From: Micromonospora sp. PLK6-60
GTDB taxonomy: Bacteria > Actinomycetota > Actinomycetes > Mycobacteriales > Micromonosporaceae
Length of the DNA stretch: 64,000 nucleotides
Assembly: GCF_019890675.1 (NCBI RefSeq)
Contig: NZ_JAIOAA010000005.1
Location: 248,001 to 312,000, forward strand
Reading direction: 5' to 3'
Under the pieces are notes generated by a model that did no database searches, was not told the origin of the DNA, and was given only the letters and a program-made list of their open reading frames with translations. The position numbers were made by a program, and so were the translations under genes. Positions 37,101 to 44,611 of the stretch are shown here, piece after piece (the first letter of the stretch is position 1; each line of letters begins with the position of its first letter).

Positions 37101-37649
37101 CTCCAGCGACGCCTTCCCCGCCAGCAGCAGTTTGGCGTCGGCGAGTTCCCGCTTGTAGCGGTCGATCTCGGCTTGGAGGCTGTCGGCGATCGAGGCGGGA
37201 ACCTGGGCAGTCGGCGGGGTGGGCGGCACGAAGCCCCTCGGCGTGCGGTCACTGGTCAGCGCCCGGTGATACCACAGCCCCAGCTCGAAGCAGGTGTGCA
37301 GCAGCGCAAGGGCCTCGCGGACCTCGCTCAGGTGCCCATGCACCGCCTCGTTGCCGACGCTGCGCAAGCGCTCAAAAGCGGCGTACACCGGTGGGGTGAG
37401 CGTGCCGTCGGCGTTGAGCGCCTGCACCTGGTGGACGAATTTGGTGCTCTGGGCTCGCGCCCCGGTGCGCCTGACCAGGTCCCGGGCCAGCACCTCGCCG
37501 AAGCTGCGGGTCTTCACCATCGCCGCCTGTGCGTCGACGTAGACGAGTGATTCCGCACCGGCGCCATACCAAACTAGGAGCGGATGGTCCTTCAAGAAGC
37601 CGAAGTTGGCGGACTGCTCCGCCAAGCGGCGTACCTGCTGCGGATCCAC
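34158..37649 (-). CDS. hsdR: Type I restriction endonuclease subunit HsdR
   Basis: A 1,163-residue translocating endonuclease of the EcoEI-like branch. Order: N-terminal DUF4145-like domain (about 10-130), coiled coil (about 155-230), HsdR_N nuclease (about 255-345) with catalytic Asp and ExK in GRADYLLYVNQRLVGVIEAKREG (Asp300, Glu314, Lys316), superfamily-2 helicase with Walker A MATGAGKT (443-450) and VVDECHRSIYG (573-576 DECH), second RecA domain with ATGTDVRPLECVFFLRP and a MKGRGAR-type motif VI, and a C-terminal HsdM/S-binding region. GTG start, with GGAGAG just upstream. A weak promoter (TTGTAC at 37711-37706, TATTCT at 37690-37685, 15-base spacer) lies in the A+T-richer leader. First gene of the four-gene operon. 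Confidence 0.95.
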   Translation of the reverse strand: MDPQQVRRLAEQSANFGFLKDHPLLVWYGAGAESLVYVDAQAAMVKTRSFGEVLARDLVRRTGARAQSTKFVHQVQALNADGTLTPPVYAAFERLRSVGNEAVHGHLSEVREALALLHTCFELGLWYHRALTSDRTPRGFVPPTPPTAQVPASIADSLQAEIDRYKRELADAKLLLAGKASLEQAQADATRDAEAAVREADARRPQAAALVASLEPAAEAAQQEFDSAKPAKVSAGKREDLIARARRASHEPLNEMQTRVEIDRQLTAAGWQVQDENQLNLYASSGVAVREVTLATGRADYLLYVNQRLVGVIEAKREGTAPRGVEAQLDRYLHGLTAEQRFGAWRREEALPFGYVATGTETAFVNRLDPFPRTREVFAFHRPETLARWMREADDEPAAPTLRARLRRMPTLDRLGLRPAQIDAVDGLERSLAEDRPRALIQMATGAGKTFTAVTASYRLLKHARARRILFLVDRNNLGKQTLREYAGYQTPDDGRKFTELYTVDRLSGAGMLDSSNVVISTIQRLYGALRGAELPDVDLDDRAYDSYDLEEPAEVGYNPQLPPETFDLVVVDECHRSIYGKWRAVIEYFDAFVVGLTATPVKQTLGFFQQNLVSEYTYEQAVADGVNVNFDVYRIKTEITESGERIEAGTVVPLRDRRTRAERYQELEDDFTYAGRQVGRSVISKGQLRLVLKTFRDRLFAEIFPGRSTVPKTLIFACDDNHAEEIVAMVRLVFGRGNDFVKKITYSSRRDGDNPDTLIQAFRNSPEMRIAVTVDMIATGTDVRPLECVFFLRPVRSATYFEQMKGRGARTIDPADFQSVTPDAEVKERFVIVDAVGVTEAELDEAVPLQRHSEQQISLRDLLRKAGTLTANPDEVATLASRLSRLDRQLTDDERAELAELAGQPLTGIVRGLVDAVAPEQLNPATQAGPDAVRDLLAGALRPLAANPQLRERILEIRRAHDITIDEVNVDRLVSAAGVPAEERAQVTVRSWHDYLEQHRDEITALQVFYEGKGRISYDQLKELAARIARPPQAWTPESLWKAYVLLGRTSEQAGSRGITDLVALVRYELGIDQELRPYRASIEERFRGWLLRQQQAGATFTADQVWWLERIKDVIAVSVEITPDDLEGVPFTERGGIDGYAGAFGERAEPLLDELNEELTA

Positions 37650-37775
37650 GACTCTCCACGTCCATAGTCGACGGTGAACACGTCAGAATATGAATGTGAG
37701 TCGACGTACAAAACCCCGTCGGGAATCGGGTATCCGACAGATTCTGCGGTCCGCAGCTGGCGGCGCCCTCACGAC

Positions 37776-38465
37776 TCAGCGGAGGAACCGCACCAGCAGC
37801 AGGTAGGCGCAGTACACGAAGGGCACCAGCAGCACGCAGATCACGAAGCCCATCGGCACGTACCGGGGTGGCGGGCCGGCGATCAGCGGCGCCTTGCCGA
37901 ACCGGCCGAGCACCAGGTAGCCGGCGACGAACGAGACGACCGGCAGCCCGGCGCAGATCCAGGCGCCCAGGGTGAAGCCGCCGATCAGGCCGATGCCGGA
38001 GGCGAGCACCATCACCAGCATCAGCGTCGCCCCGGCGAGCGCGCAGGCACAGTAGACGGTCAGCGCCCGGGCCGCCGGCGACCACGTCGGCAGCAGCGCC
38101 GGTTGCCGGCCGATGGCCTCGGTGGCCTGCACGTGCCGGTCCGCCTCGTCGGCGAGCTGCCGGACCGCCGTCAGCTCGGCGGCCGGGTCGGCGCTCGGTG
38201 CCGGCCCGGCACCGACCGGGGACGGCGCCGGCGGAGCCGCTGCCGGTGCGGGCGTGCCGGCGTCGGGTCCGGTCTCCGCCACGCCGATGGCGCGGCCGAG
38301 CTGTTCCAGGCGGTGCGCCTGGGCGGCCAGCCGCTCGCCCAGTTGGTCGGCCACCGTGGTCAGGCCGCGCAGCCGGCGGGTCTCCTCGACCGCCGCCCGC
38401 TCCCCCGTGCGGAGCTGGTCGGACAGTTGGGCGGCGAGCGCCGCGTACTCGTCGAAGCTCGACAC
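37776..38465 (-). CDS. Coiled-coil membrane protein partner of the FtsK-like ATPase
   Basis: A 229-residue protein of unrecognised family. Residues about 1-65 are predicted helical coiled coil (LAAQLSDQLRTGERAAVEETRRLRG, LGERLAAQAHRLEQLGRAIG), followed by an Ala/Pro linker and, from about residue 130, four hydrophobic helices: ALTVYCACALAGATLMLVMV, GLIGGFTLGAWICAGLPVV, VSFVAGYLVLG and YVPMGFVICVLLVPFVYCAYLLL. Its GTG start directly abuts the TAG stop of the preceding ATPase gene, so the two are coupled. It may anchor the ATPase at the membrane; this is inference from operon structure. Confidence 0.72.
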   Translation of the reverse strand: MSSFDEYAALAAQLSDQLRTGERAAVEETRRLRGLTTVADQLGERLAAQAHRLEQLGRAIGVAETGPDAGTPAPAAAPPAPSPVGAGPAPSADPAAELTAVRQLADEADRHVQATEAIGRQPALLPTWSPAARALTVYCACALAGATLMLVMVLASGIGLIGGFTLGAWICAGLPVVSFVAGYLVLGRFGKAPLIAGPPPRYVPMGFVICVLLVPFVYCAYLLLVRFLR

Positions 38466-41006
38466 CTAGCGCTCCTCGTCCCGCTCGTGTCCGGGGCGGA
38501 CGAACGGCACGATCAGCTCGGTGCGCTGGTCGTGCCGGTCCACCAGCAGGGCCCGGTTGGGTCGGGGCCGCCAGTCGAGGTCGTGCGCGCCGAGGTGCAG
38601 GCCGAGGTCGGCGCCGGGCACGTTCAGCGCCACCAGGCAGGCGATGTCGTCGCGCTGGTGGGCGCCGCCCAGGTCGTCGGCCAGCGGCCGCAACCCCCGC
38701 CACCAGCCGAGCAGGTGCACCCCGCGGGCCGGCCCGTCGCGCAGCACGGTCCGCAGGTCCTCCCGGCCGGAGCGGAAGCTGTCCGCGTCGGGCCGGTCCA
38801 GGGTGCCGGCCGCCGCCTCCATCCCGAACACCACCAGGTAGGTCCGAACCGACCCGGCGTCCGGCGGGGGTGACCCGGCCAGGTCGGCGAGCCGGTCGCG
38901 CAGGCCGGCGGCGTCGAGCCGCTCGACCGGATGACCGGCGGCGGTCAGCGCCTCGGTCAGCTCGTCGGCCACCGGCTCGGCGGTCAGCGCGGCCAGCAGG
39001 AACCGGGCGCCGCCGGGGGCGTGCTGCCGGGCCAGGCCGGACACCGCGGCCCAGAGCACCTCGGCCCCGGTGGGGTCGGTGCCGACCACGGCCAGGTGCC
39101 GGCCGGGCACCGGGTCGAGGGTGAAGCCGGCCGCGGTGCCGTCCACGTCGACCACCCGGCCGACCAGGGCCGCCGGGCTGCCGTCCACCGGGCGCAGCGC
39201 GGCGAACGCCGGGCTGTCCTGCGGGTACGCGCCGGCGTACCCCCGGAAGACCGCGGGCGGCGGCGAGCCGGCCGGGCGGGCCTGCCACAGCTCGTGCCGG
39301 GCGGTGGCCAGCGCGGCGGCGTCGGCGTGCGGGTCGGGGAAGCGCACGACGGTGTCCGCGCCGGTCGCGCCGCCGGCGGTGTTGACCACGGCGGAGCCGA
39401 CGGCCAGCCGGCTCGCCGCGTCGTTCAGCGGGTCGAGCACCCCGCCACCGCCGGGCAGCGCCACCCGCAGCGGGAACTGCCCGAAGATCGCCTCGGCCCG
39501 GCCGTAGAGCGACTCGACGCCGGTGGCGCTCTGGCTGGCCAGCACCAGGTGCAGGCCGTACGAGCGGCCCTTGCGGGCCAGTTCCTCCAGCAGGTCGACG
39601 GCCGCCCGGGCCACCTGGTCGGTGCCGGCGAGCAGCACCTGGAACTCGTCGACCACCGCCACCACCCGGGGCAGCGCGGCGTCCGCCGGCAGGTCGGCGA
39701 GCTTCGTGACGCCGTGCCGCTTGAACACCCCGGCCCGGCGGTGCAGCTCCCGGCGCAGGTCGCGCAGCACCGCCAGGCCGTACTCCCGGTCCGACTCGAT
39801 GCCGACCGCGCGGGCGTGCGGCAGCCACGACGGGTCCCGGTCGGTGGGGACGAACTCGGTGAAGCTGACCCCCTCCTTGAAGTCGAGCAGGTGCAGCCGC
39901 AGCTCGGTCGGGGCGTACCGGGCGGCCAGTCCGTAGAGGACGTTGAGCAGGAACACCGTCTTGCCGGCGCCGGTGCGGCCGCCGACCAGCCAGTGCGGGG
40001 TGGCGTCGTCGAAGGCGAGGGTCACCGGGTCCCGCCCGGCCCGGCCGACCACGGTCCGCAGGCCGGCCGCGGCGGATTCCGCCCAGCGTCGCGCGGGCAG
40101 CAGCTCGGCGAAGCCGACCGCGTCGTCGCGGCGGGCCGCCGGGCCGAGCTGCCGGGCCAGCCCGGCGGCGGTTCCCGGCTGGGGCTCCCCGTCCAGTTGC
40201 ACCGGCGCGGCCAGGCCCCGCCCGTCGCCGCTGAACGTGAATCCGGGCGGGTCGCCGAGCAGGGCGTACCGCTCGTTGAGGCGCAGCGCGGTGGCCCGCG
40301 GCGCGGCCCGCTCGCCGCCCGGCGACAGGCCGGCAAGCAGCACGCAGACCGGCGCCGCGGCACCGGCGTGGGTGAGGGCGGTGAGCCGGGCCAGCTCGCG
40401 GGCGCCGGGCACGGACGCCACGACCAGCAGCAGCAGTTCCGGCTCCGGACCGCCGGCTGCCCGGTCCGTACGGGCGTGCCGCTCGGCGTCGTCGAGCAGC
40501 GCGGCGATCTCGGCGTCGGTGGTGGCCGCGGTGGCCAGCACGCCCGCGTCGACGAGCGAACGCAGCGGCAGGAAGGTGGCGCCGAGGGTGGCCGGGTCGA
40601 TGCCGGCGACCCGGACCGCACCCGCCGGGGCCGCCGCGAGCAGCCGCAGGATCACCGTACGCAGCAGCGCGCCGACCCGGGCGTCCCGGGCGTCCCGGTC
40701 GACCAGCAGGTGGTGGCCGGCGCCGAGGGGCACCAGCACGGGAAAGCCGCCGTCGGAGAGGGTGCTCGCCGCGCCGATCCGCACCGGTACGGGACCGGCG
40801 GCCGGGTGGCCGCCGTCGGCCCCCGGGCCGGTCAGCGTGGCGCCGAGCCGCTCCAGGCCGGCGACCAGGTCGGCGGTGTCCGGGGCGGCCGACGCGACGG
40901 CCTCGGCGAGCGCCCGGCGGGCCCGGGCCAGCCGCTGCGCGGCCTGGCGGTGAGCGGCGACGGCCTGCCCGTACGCCGACGCTAGCCTGCCCAATCCCGC
41001 CCCCAA
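38466..41006 (-). CDS. FtsK/SpoIIIE-like (EccC-like) three-module ATPase
   Basis: An 846-residue P-loop protein without membrane segments. A coiled-coil start (about 1-55) leads to a module (about 75-250) with degenerate Walker sites. The central module (about 320-560) is intact, with Walker A VGGRTGAGKTVFLL (342-355) and Walker B VVAVVDEFQVLL (449-459), then LEELARKGRSYGLHLVLASQS, a typical FtsK/SpoIIIE sensor region. The third module (about 580-835) again has an altered P-loop (VVGTDPTGAEVL) and no acidic Walker B. This degenerate-active-degenerate plan recalls EccC of type VII secretion, but no Esx, EccB or EccD gene is near. The start is uncertain: TTG at 41006 is given, TTG at 40994 is possible. 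Coupled to the downstream membrane protein. Confidence 0.78.
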   Translation of the reverse strand: MGAGLGRLASAYGQAVAAHRQAAQRLARARRALAEAVASAAPDTADLVAGLERLGATLTGPGADGGHPAAGPVPVRIGAASTLSDGGFPVLVPLGAGHHLLVDRDARDARVGALLRTVILRLLAAAPAGAVRVAGIDPATLGATFLPLRSLVDAGVLATAATTDAEIAALLDDAERHARTDRAAGGPEPELLLLVVASVPGARELARLTALTHAGAAAPVCVLLAGLSPGGERAAPRATALRLNERYALLGDPPGFTFSGDGRGLAAPVQLDGEPQPGTAAGLARQLGPAARRDDAVGFAELLPARRWAESAAAGLRTVVGRAGRDPVTLAFDDATPHWLVGGRTGAGKTVFLLNVLYGLAARYAPTELRLHLLDFKEGVSFTEFVPTDRDPSWLPHARAVGIESDREYGLAVLRDLRRELHRRAGVFKRHGVTKLADLPADAALPRVVAVVDEFQVLLAGTDQVARAAVDLLEELARKGRSYGLHLVLASQSATGVESLYGRAEAIFGQFPLRVALPGGGGVLDPLNDAASRLAVGSAVVNTAGGATGADTVVRFPDPHADAAALATARHELWQARPAGSPPPAVFRGYAGAYPQDSPAFAALRPVDGSPAALVGRVVDVDGTAAGFTLDPVPGRHLAVVGTDPTGAEVLWAAVSGLARQHAPGGARFLLAALTAEPVADELTEALTAAGHPVERLDAAGLRDRLADLAGSPPPDAGSVRTYLVVFGMEAAAGTLDRPDADSFRSGREDLRTVLRDGPARGVHLLGWWRGLRPLADDLGGAHQRDDIACLVALNVPGADLGLHLGAHDLDWRPRPNRALLVDRHDQRTELIVPFVRPGHERDEER

Positions 41007-41198
41007 CGCCCACGGCCGACCGACTCCGGAACCCTAACGGACGCGCATCGATCGGGACAGTCCACGCCGACCGGCCACCGGCGGCACCCGACGTTGGGCC
41101 ACTGTTCGCCCGGGCGTCACCCGGTGCGCCGGCCGCGTTCCACCGCCCCGGATTCCCTGCTCACGGGTTCAGTGCATCGTTAACCGGAAGGCATCGAC

Positions 41199-42605
41199 GT
41201 GACCTCCTCTTTCTCCCGCCGGGACGTGCTGCGCGGTGGCGCGGCCGGCGGCCTCGGCATCGTGGTGGCTGGCAGCCTGGAAGCCATCGCCGGTCCCGCC
41301 GCCGCGCGGGCCGCCGTCCGGCCCGCGGTCGGCTACGGCGCGCTCGTCCCCGACCCGGCGGGCCTGCTGGCGCTGCCGCCCGGCTTCTCGTACACGATCG
41401 TGGCCGAGGCCGGGGTGACCACCCTGGACAGTGGCCACCCGACGCCGAGCGACGCCGACGGCAACGGCTGCTTCCGGTCCCCCACCGGCTCGGTGATCGT
41501 CAACAACCACGAGATCGGCGGCAGCGAGCCGTTCGGCGTGCCGCCGCTGCCCGGCCTGACCTACGACCCGGGTGCCCGGGGCGGCACCACCACCATCGAG
41601 GTGGACGGCGCCGGCCGGCGGCTGCGCGAGTACGTCAGCGTGGCCGGCACGCACAACAACTGCGCCGGTGGCATCACCCCGTGGGGCACCTGGCTGACCT
41701 GCGAGGAGACCGAGCAGCGGGCCGGCGGCCGGTATCTGAAGGACCACGGGTACGTCTTCGAGGTCGACCCGCACGACCAGGAGCAGAACCTCGACCCGGT
41801 GGCGCTGAAGTTCCTCGGCCGGTACGCCCACGAGGCGGTGGCGGTCGACCCGTACACCCACGCGATCTACCTGACCGAGGACGCGGGCAACCCGAACGGC
41901 CTCTACTTCCGCTGGACCCCGCCGGCCGGCTTCCGGGGCGGCAAGGGCGCCCTGCGGGCCCTCGCCACCCGACCGGACGGCGACACCGCCGGCTCGCTCG
42001 AGGCGATGAGCTGCTGGCTGGGCGACCGGCACATCGGCGACCTGTCCGAGGCCACCACGCCGGGCACCCGGTACAAGGTGCGCTGGGTGGCGGTACCGGA
42101 CCGGGACGCGAAGACCGTCTCGGTGCGCAAGCAGTTCGCGCCGGAGCAGGTGACCAACAGCCGCAAGCTGGAGGGCGCCTGGTGGGGCGACGGTGGCGCG
42201 TACTTCGTGGCCAGCTACGCCCGGCGGGCCGACGGCAGCGCCAACGAGCACGACGGCCAGGTCTGGTTCTACGACCCGCGCACCGAGTCGGTGACGCTGA
42301 AGACCATCTTCGGGGTGAACCCGGACCCGGACGCCGAGGGCGGCTACGACGGCCCGGACAACATCACCGTGTCGCCGTACGGCGGGGTGATCCTGGCCGA
42401 GGACGGCGAGGGCCTGTCCCACCTGGTCGGCATCACCGAGCAGGGCAAGGCGTACCCGCTGGCCCGCAACGAGCTCAACGACAGCGAGTTCACCGGCCCG
42501 ACGTTCAGCGCGGACGGGAAGATCCTGTTCGCCAACATCCAGTCGCCCGGCTACGTCTTCGCGATCACCGGTCCGTGGGGACGGCCGAGCAACGCGCAGC
42601 CCTGA
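41199..42605 (+). CDS. PhoX-family (DUF839) secreted phosphatase-like protein
   Basis: A 468-residue Tat substrate: the signal begins FSRRDVLRGGAAGGLGIVVAG and ends at an AxA site near residue 38. The mature protein matches the PhoX/DUF839 propeller: LLALPPGFSYTIVAEAG, SVIVNNHEIGGSEPF, GTHNNCAGGITPWGTWLTCEE, FLGRYAHEAVAVDPYTHAIYLTED, EGAWWGDGGAYFVASYAR, GPDNITVSPYGGVILAEDGEG. Classical PhoX enzymes are Ca/Fe-dependent alkaline phosphatases needing Cys and Glu at CEE, which is kept. GTG has GGAAGG seven bases upstream. A GTTCA...GTTAA pair at 41169-41184 faintly resembles a PHO box, but its spacing is off. Confidence 0.88.
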   Translation: MTSSFSRRDVLRGGAAGGLGIVVAGSLEAIAGPAAARAAVRPAVGYGALVPDPAGLLALPPGFSYTIVAEAGVTTLDSGHPTPSDADGNGCFRSPTGSVIVNNHEIGGSEPFGVPPLPGLTYDPGARGGTTTIEVDGAGRRLREYVSVAGTHNNCAGGITPWGTWLTCEETEQRAGGRYLKDHGYVFEVDPHDQEQNLDPVALKFLGRYAHEAVAVDPYTHAIYLTEDAGNPNGLYFRWTPPAGFRGGKGALRALATRPDGDTAGSLEAMSCWLGDRHIGDLSEATTPGTRYKVRWVAVPDRDAKTVSVRKQFAPEQVTNSRKLEGAWWGDGGAYFVASYARRADGSANEHDGQVWFYDPRTESVTLKTIFGVNPDPDAEGGYDGPDNITVSPYGGVILAEDGEGLSHLVGITEQGKAYPLARNELNDSEFTGPTFSADGKILFANIQSPGYVFAITGPWGRPSNAQP

Positions 42606-42654
42606 CGAACGGCGGCGGCCGGCGGTTCCCCGACGGGAGCCGCCGGCCACCTCC

Positions 42655-43164
42655 TCAGTCGTCCGAACGATCCGCCTCGCGGCGTTCCCGCTCGGCGGCG
42701 TAGACGGCGTTCAGCCGATCGAGGGGTCCCGGGCCGGGGTGCGGCTTCGGTGGGGCGTCCAGGTGGCGCACCCTCAGCTCGGCCATCAGCTCCTCGACGA
42801 ACGCCGGACCGGCGTCGCGCAGGAACCGCTGCCGGCTCCGGAGTTCGTCGCTGCCCGGCCGCCAGTCGAGGCCCCAGTTGCCGAGCGCGTAGATGATCGG
42901 CACGGTCTGGATGCCCACCTCGGTGAGGCTGTAGCGGGCGCGCTGCCCCCGGGCCGCGGCGCCCCGGGTGAGGATCCCCGCCTCGACGAGCCGCACCAGA
43001 CGGTCGGCGAGGATGTTCGAGGCGATGCCCTCGATCGACCCGGTGAGCAGCGCCCGGAAGTAGCGGCGGTCGCCGAAGATGACGTCGCGGAGCACCAGCA
43101 GCGACCAGCGATCCCCGAGCACCTCGACGGCCGCGTTGATCGGACACCCGGACCGTGGTTCCAC
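42655..43164 (-). CDS. HxlR-family transcriptional regulator
   Basis: A 169-residue winged-helix regulator. The HxlR core is complete: SGCPINAAVEVLGDRWSLLVLRDVIFGDRRYFRALLTGSIEGIASNILADRLVRLVEAGILTRG, then YSLTEVGIQTVPIIYALGNWGLDW. The conserved Cys near the N-terminus, used as a redox sensor in some members, is present. GTG at 43164 is chosen because GGAGG lies six bases upstream; the start at 43221 adds an atypical tail. It is divergent from a DHFR-like gene whose promoter it probably controls. Confidence 0.92.
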   Translation of the reverse strand: MEPRSGCPINAAVEVLGDRWSLLVLRDVIFGDRRYFRALLTGSIEGIASNILADRLVRLVEAGILTRGAAARGQRARYSLTEVGIQTVPIIYALGNWGLDWRPGSDELRSRQRFLRDAGPAFVEELMAELRVRHLDAPPKPHPGPGPLDRLNAVYAAERERREADRSDD

Positions 43165-43238
43165 GCTTCCCTCCTTGACAGGTATGTCGCGATCAATATA
43201 GTGGTTGCGAAATGCAATCACTAGGGGATGGGGAGCGG

Positions 43239-43829
43239 ATGGGTCGCTTCTTGTACTGGATGAACGTCTCCCTCGACCTGCGGATCGAGCAGGTGCCCGG
43301 TGACGACGGCGCCGGCGAGTGGCTGCGCATCGGCGAGGAACTGCACCGCGAGTTCAACGCGCGGGCGCGGGAGCTCGCGGCCATGGTCCAGGGCCGGGTC
43401 ATCTACGAGACGATGGAGGAGTTCTGGCCCCGGGCCCGCGAGGACGCGTCGCTGCCAGACTTCATGCGCGAGTACGGCGAGATCTGGACCGCCGCGCCCA
43501 AGGTGCTCGTCTCCCGCACCCGCCACACCGCCGACCACCACACCCGGATCATCGGCGGGGACGACGCGATCGAGCAACTCGCCGCCCTGCGCGCCGAGAC
43601 CGACGGCACCATCGGTGTCGGCGGCGCGACGCTCGCCACCCAGCTGCTCCGGGCGGGGCTCCTCGACGAGCTGCTGCTCTTCACCCATCCCACGATCCTC
43701 GGCTTCGGCCGGCCGCTGTTCGACGACTACGACCGGCCGATCGAGCTCGACCTGATCGAGCAGCGGTCGTTTCCGCAGGGCGTCACGATGCACCACTACG
43801 CCATCCGCGACGCGAGCGGGGCGAGCTGA
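43239..43829 (+). CDS. Dihydrofolate reductase-family (RibD C-terminal-like) protein
   Basis: A 196-residue member of the RibD-C/DHFR-like family, seen as FLYWMNVSLDLRIEQ at the start, GRVIYETMEEFWP, KVLVSRTRHTADHHTRIIGGDDAIEQLAAL, IGVGGATLATQLLRAGLLDELLLFTHPTILGFGRPLFDDY. These proteins bind NADPH but mostly lack a known substrate. ATG at 43239 is chosen because GGGGAG is three bases upstream and the family start follows; the codon at 43212 is less likely. Divergent from the HxlR gene, which is the commonest regulator found next to this family. Confidence 0.9.
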   Translation: MGRFLYWMNVSLDLRIEQVPGDDGAGEWLRIGEELHREFNARARELAAMVQGRVIYETMEEFWPRAREDASLPDFMREYGEIWTAAPKVLVSRTRHTADHHTRIIGGDDAIEQLAALRAETDGTIGVGGATLATQLLRAGLLDELLLFTHPTILGFGRPLFDDYDRPIELDLIEQRSFPQGVTMHHYAIRDASGAS

Positions 43830-43945
43830 TGCTGAGGCAGGTCGCGGACCGGGACGGCTCCTCCCCGAGGGGGCCACATCGGACGCGCGGGCCGAGAGAG
43901 GCCCGGCCCGCAGGCACGAGACGCCGGCGGCACCTCGTCCGCCCG

Positions 43946-44046
43946 CTACCAACTTGACCTCACAAAGGAATCACCGACCCCCACCATTGCCGCAATCGGG
44001 CCCGACGCAGCGACTGCATGATTCGGCTACGACATCAAGTTGGTAG
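43946..44046. repeat. CTACCAACTTGA inverted-repeat element, copy 2
   Basis: Perfect 12-bp arms CTACCAACTTGA (43946-43957) and TCAAGTTGGTAG (44035-44046) enclosing 77 bp that contain GAATCACCG at 43968-43976, as in copy 1 at 15364-15454. Outer arm extension CATCAAGTTGGTAG also matches copy 1. It lies between the convergent DHFR-like gene and the 159-residue hypothetical. Confidence 0.78.
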
Positions 44047-44098
44047 GGCGCAACCGCACCCCACCCAGACCGGGCGAAGACCACCCGCCGCTTCACGA

Positions 44099-44578
44099 TC
44101 AGCGAGGTGGGACCGGCCAAACCGGGCCGCGAGCGGTCCCCACCTCGGCGCCGGGCCCGCGCACGCCTTGGGCGATCGACCGCAGCGCGACGGCGTCGGC
44201 CGCCTCGGGATCGACAAGCACGTCCACCGCGACGCCGGGGGCGGCGAGCCAGAGGGCTTCCGTCGCGCCGATCAGCCTAGGTCCGTCGGGGTGGGCAAAG
44301 TCGGCAAGGTCGCCGGCGGCGGCGTCGCGTTCGTGGTATTCGGCGAGGAAGTCGCGCAGCTCGCCCAGGTCGGCGAGACGCTCCCCGCGCAGCACGTGCA
44401 CCCGCAGGTCGACCCGGTAGCCGTCCCCGACCGGGCGCTCCCAGACCCGGGTGGCGAAGCTGACGTCCTCCCACTCGGTGGCGAAGTCCGACACCAGCTC
44501 ACCGATGCCCGGTAGGAGATGTCCGAGGTGGAAGCCGTCCAGCTCCCCACCGTCGCGCGCCGATGCTCCAGCCGTCAT
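44099..44578 (-). CDS. Hypothetical protein next to the PBP1-receptor gene
   Basis: A 159-residue acidic protein that I do not recognise. Seen: LGHLLPGIGELVSDFATEWEDVSFATRVWERPVGDGYRVDLRVHVLRGERLADLGELRDFLAEYHERDA...ALWLAAPGVAVDVLVDPEAADAVALRSIAQGV. There is no signal peptide, membrane segment or known motif; a mixed alpha/beta fold is likely. It starts 33 bp after the stop of the receptor gene on the same strand, so the two probably form an operon and may share a task. AAGGA lies about nine bases before the ATG. Confidence 0.65.
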   Translation of the reverse strand: MTAGASARDGGELDGFHLGHLLPGIGELVSDFATEWEDVSFATRVWERPVGDGYRVDLRVHVLRGERLADLGELRDFLAEYHERDAAAGDLADFAHPDGPRLIGATEALWLAAPGVAVDVLVDPEAADAVALRSIAQGVRGPGAEVGTARGPVWPVPPR

Positions 44579-44611
44579 CCTGCCAATCCTTCCGTCGTTG
44601 TGCCGAGGGCG

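Noticed and set aside
41165..41187. PHO box upstream of the PhoX gene.
   Set aside because: GTTCA and GTTAA are present, but their spacing is 12 and not 11 bases and the second half is poor, so it is not listed as a feature.
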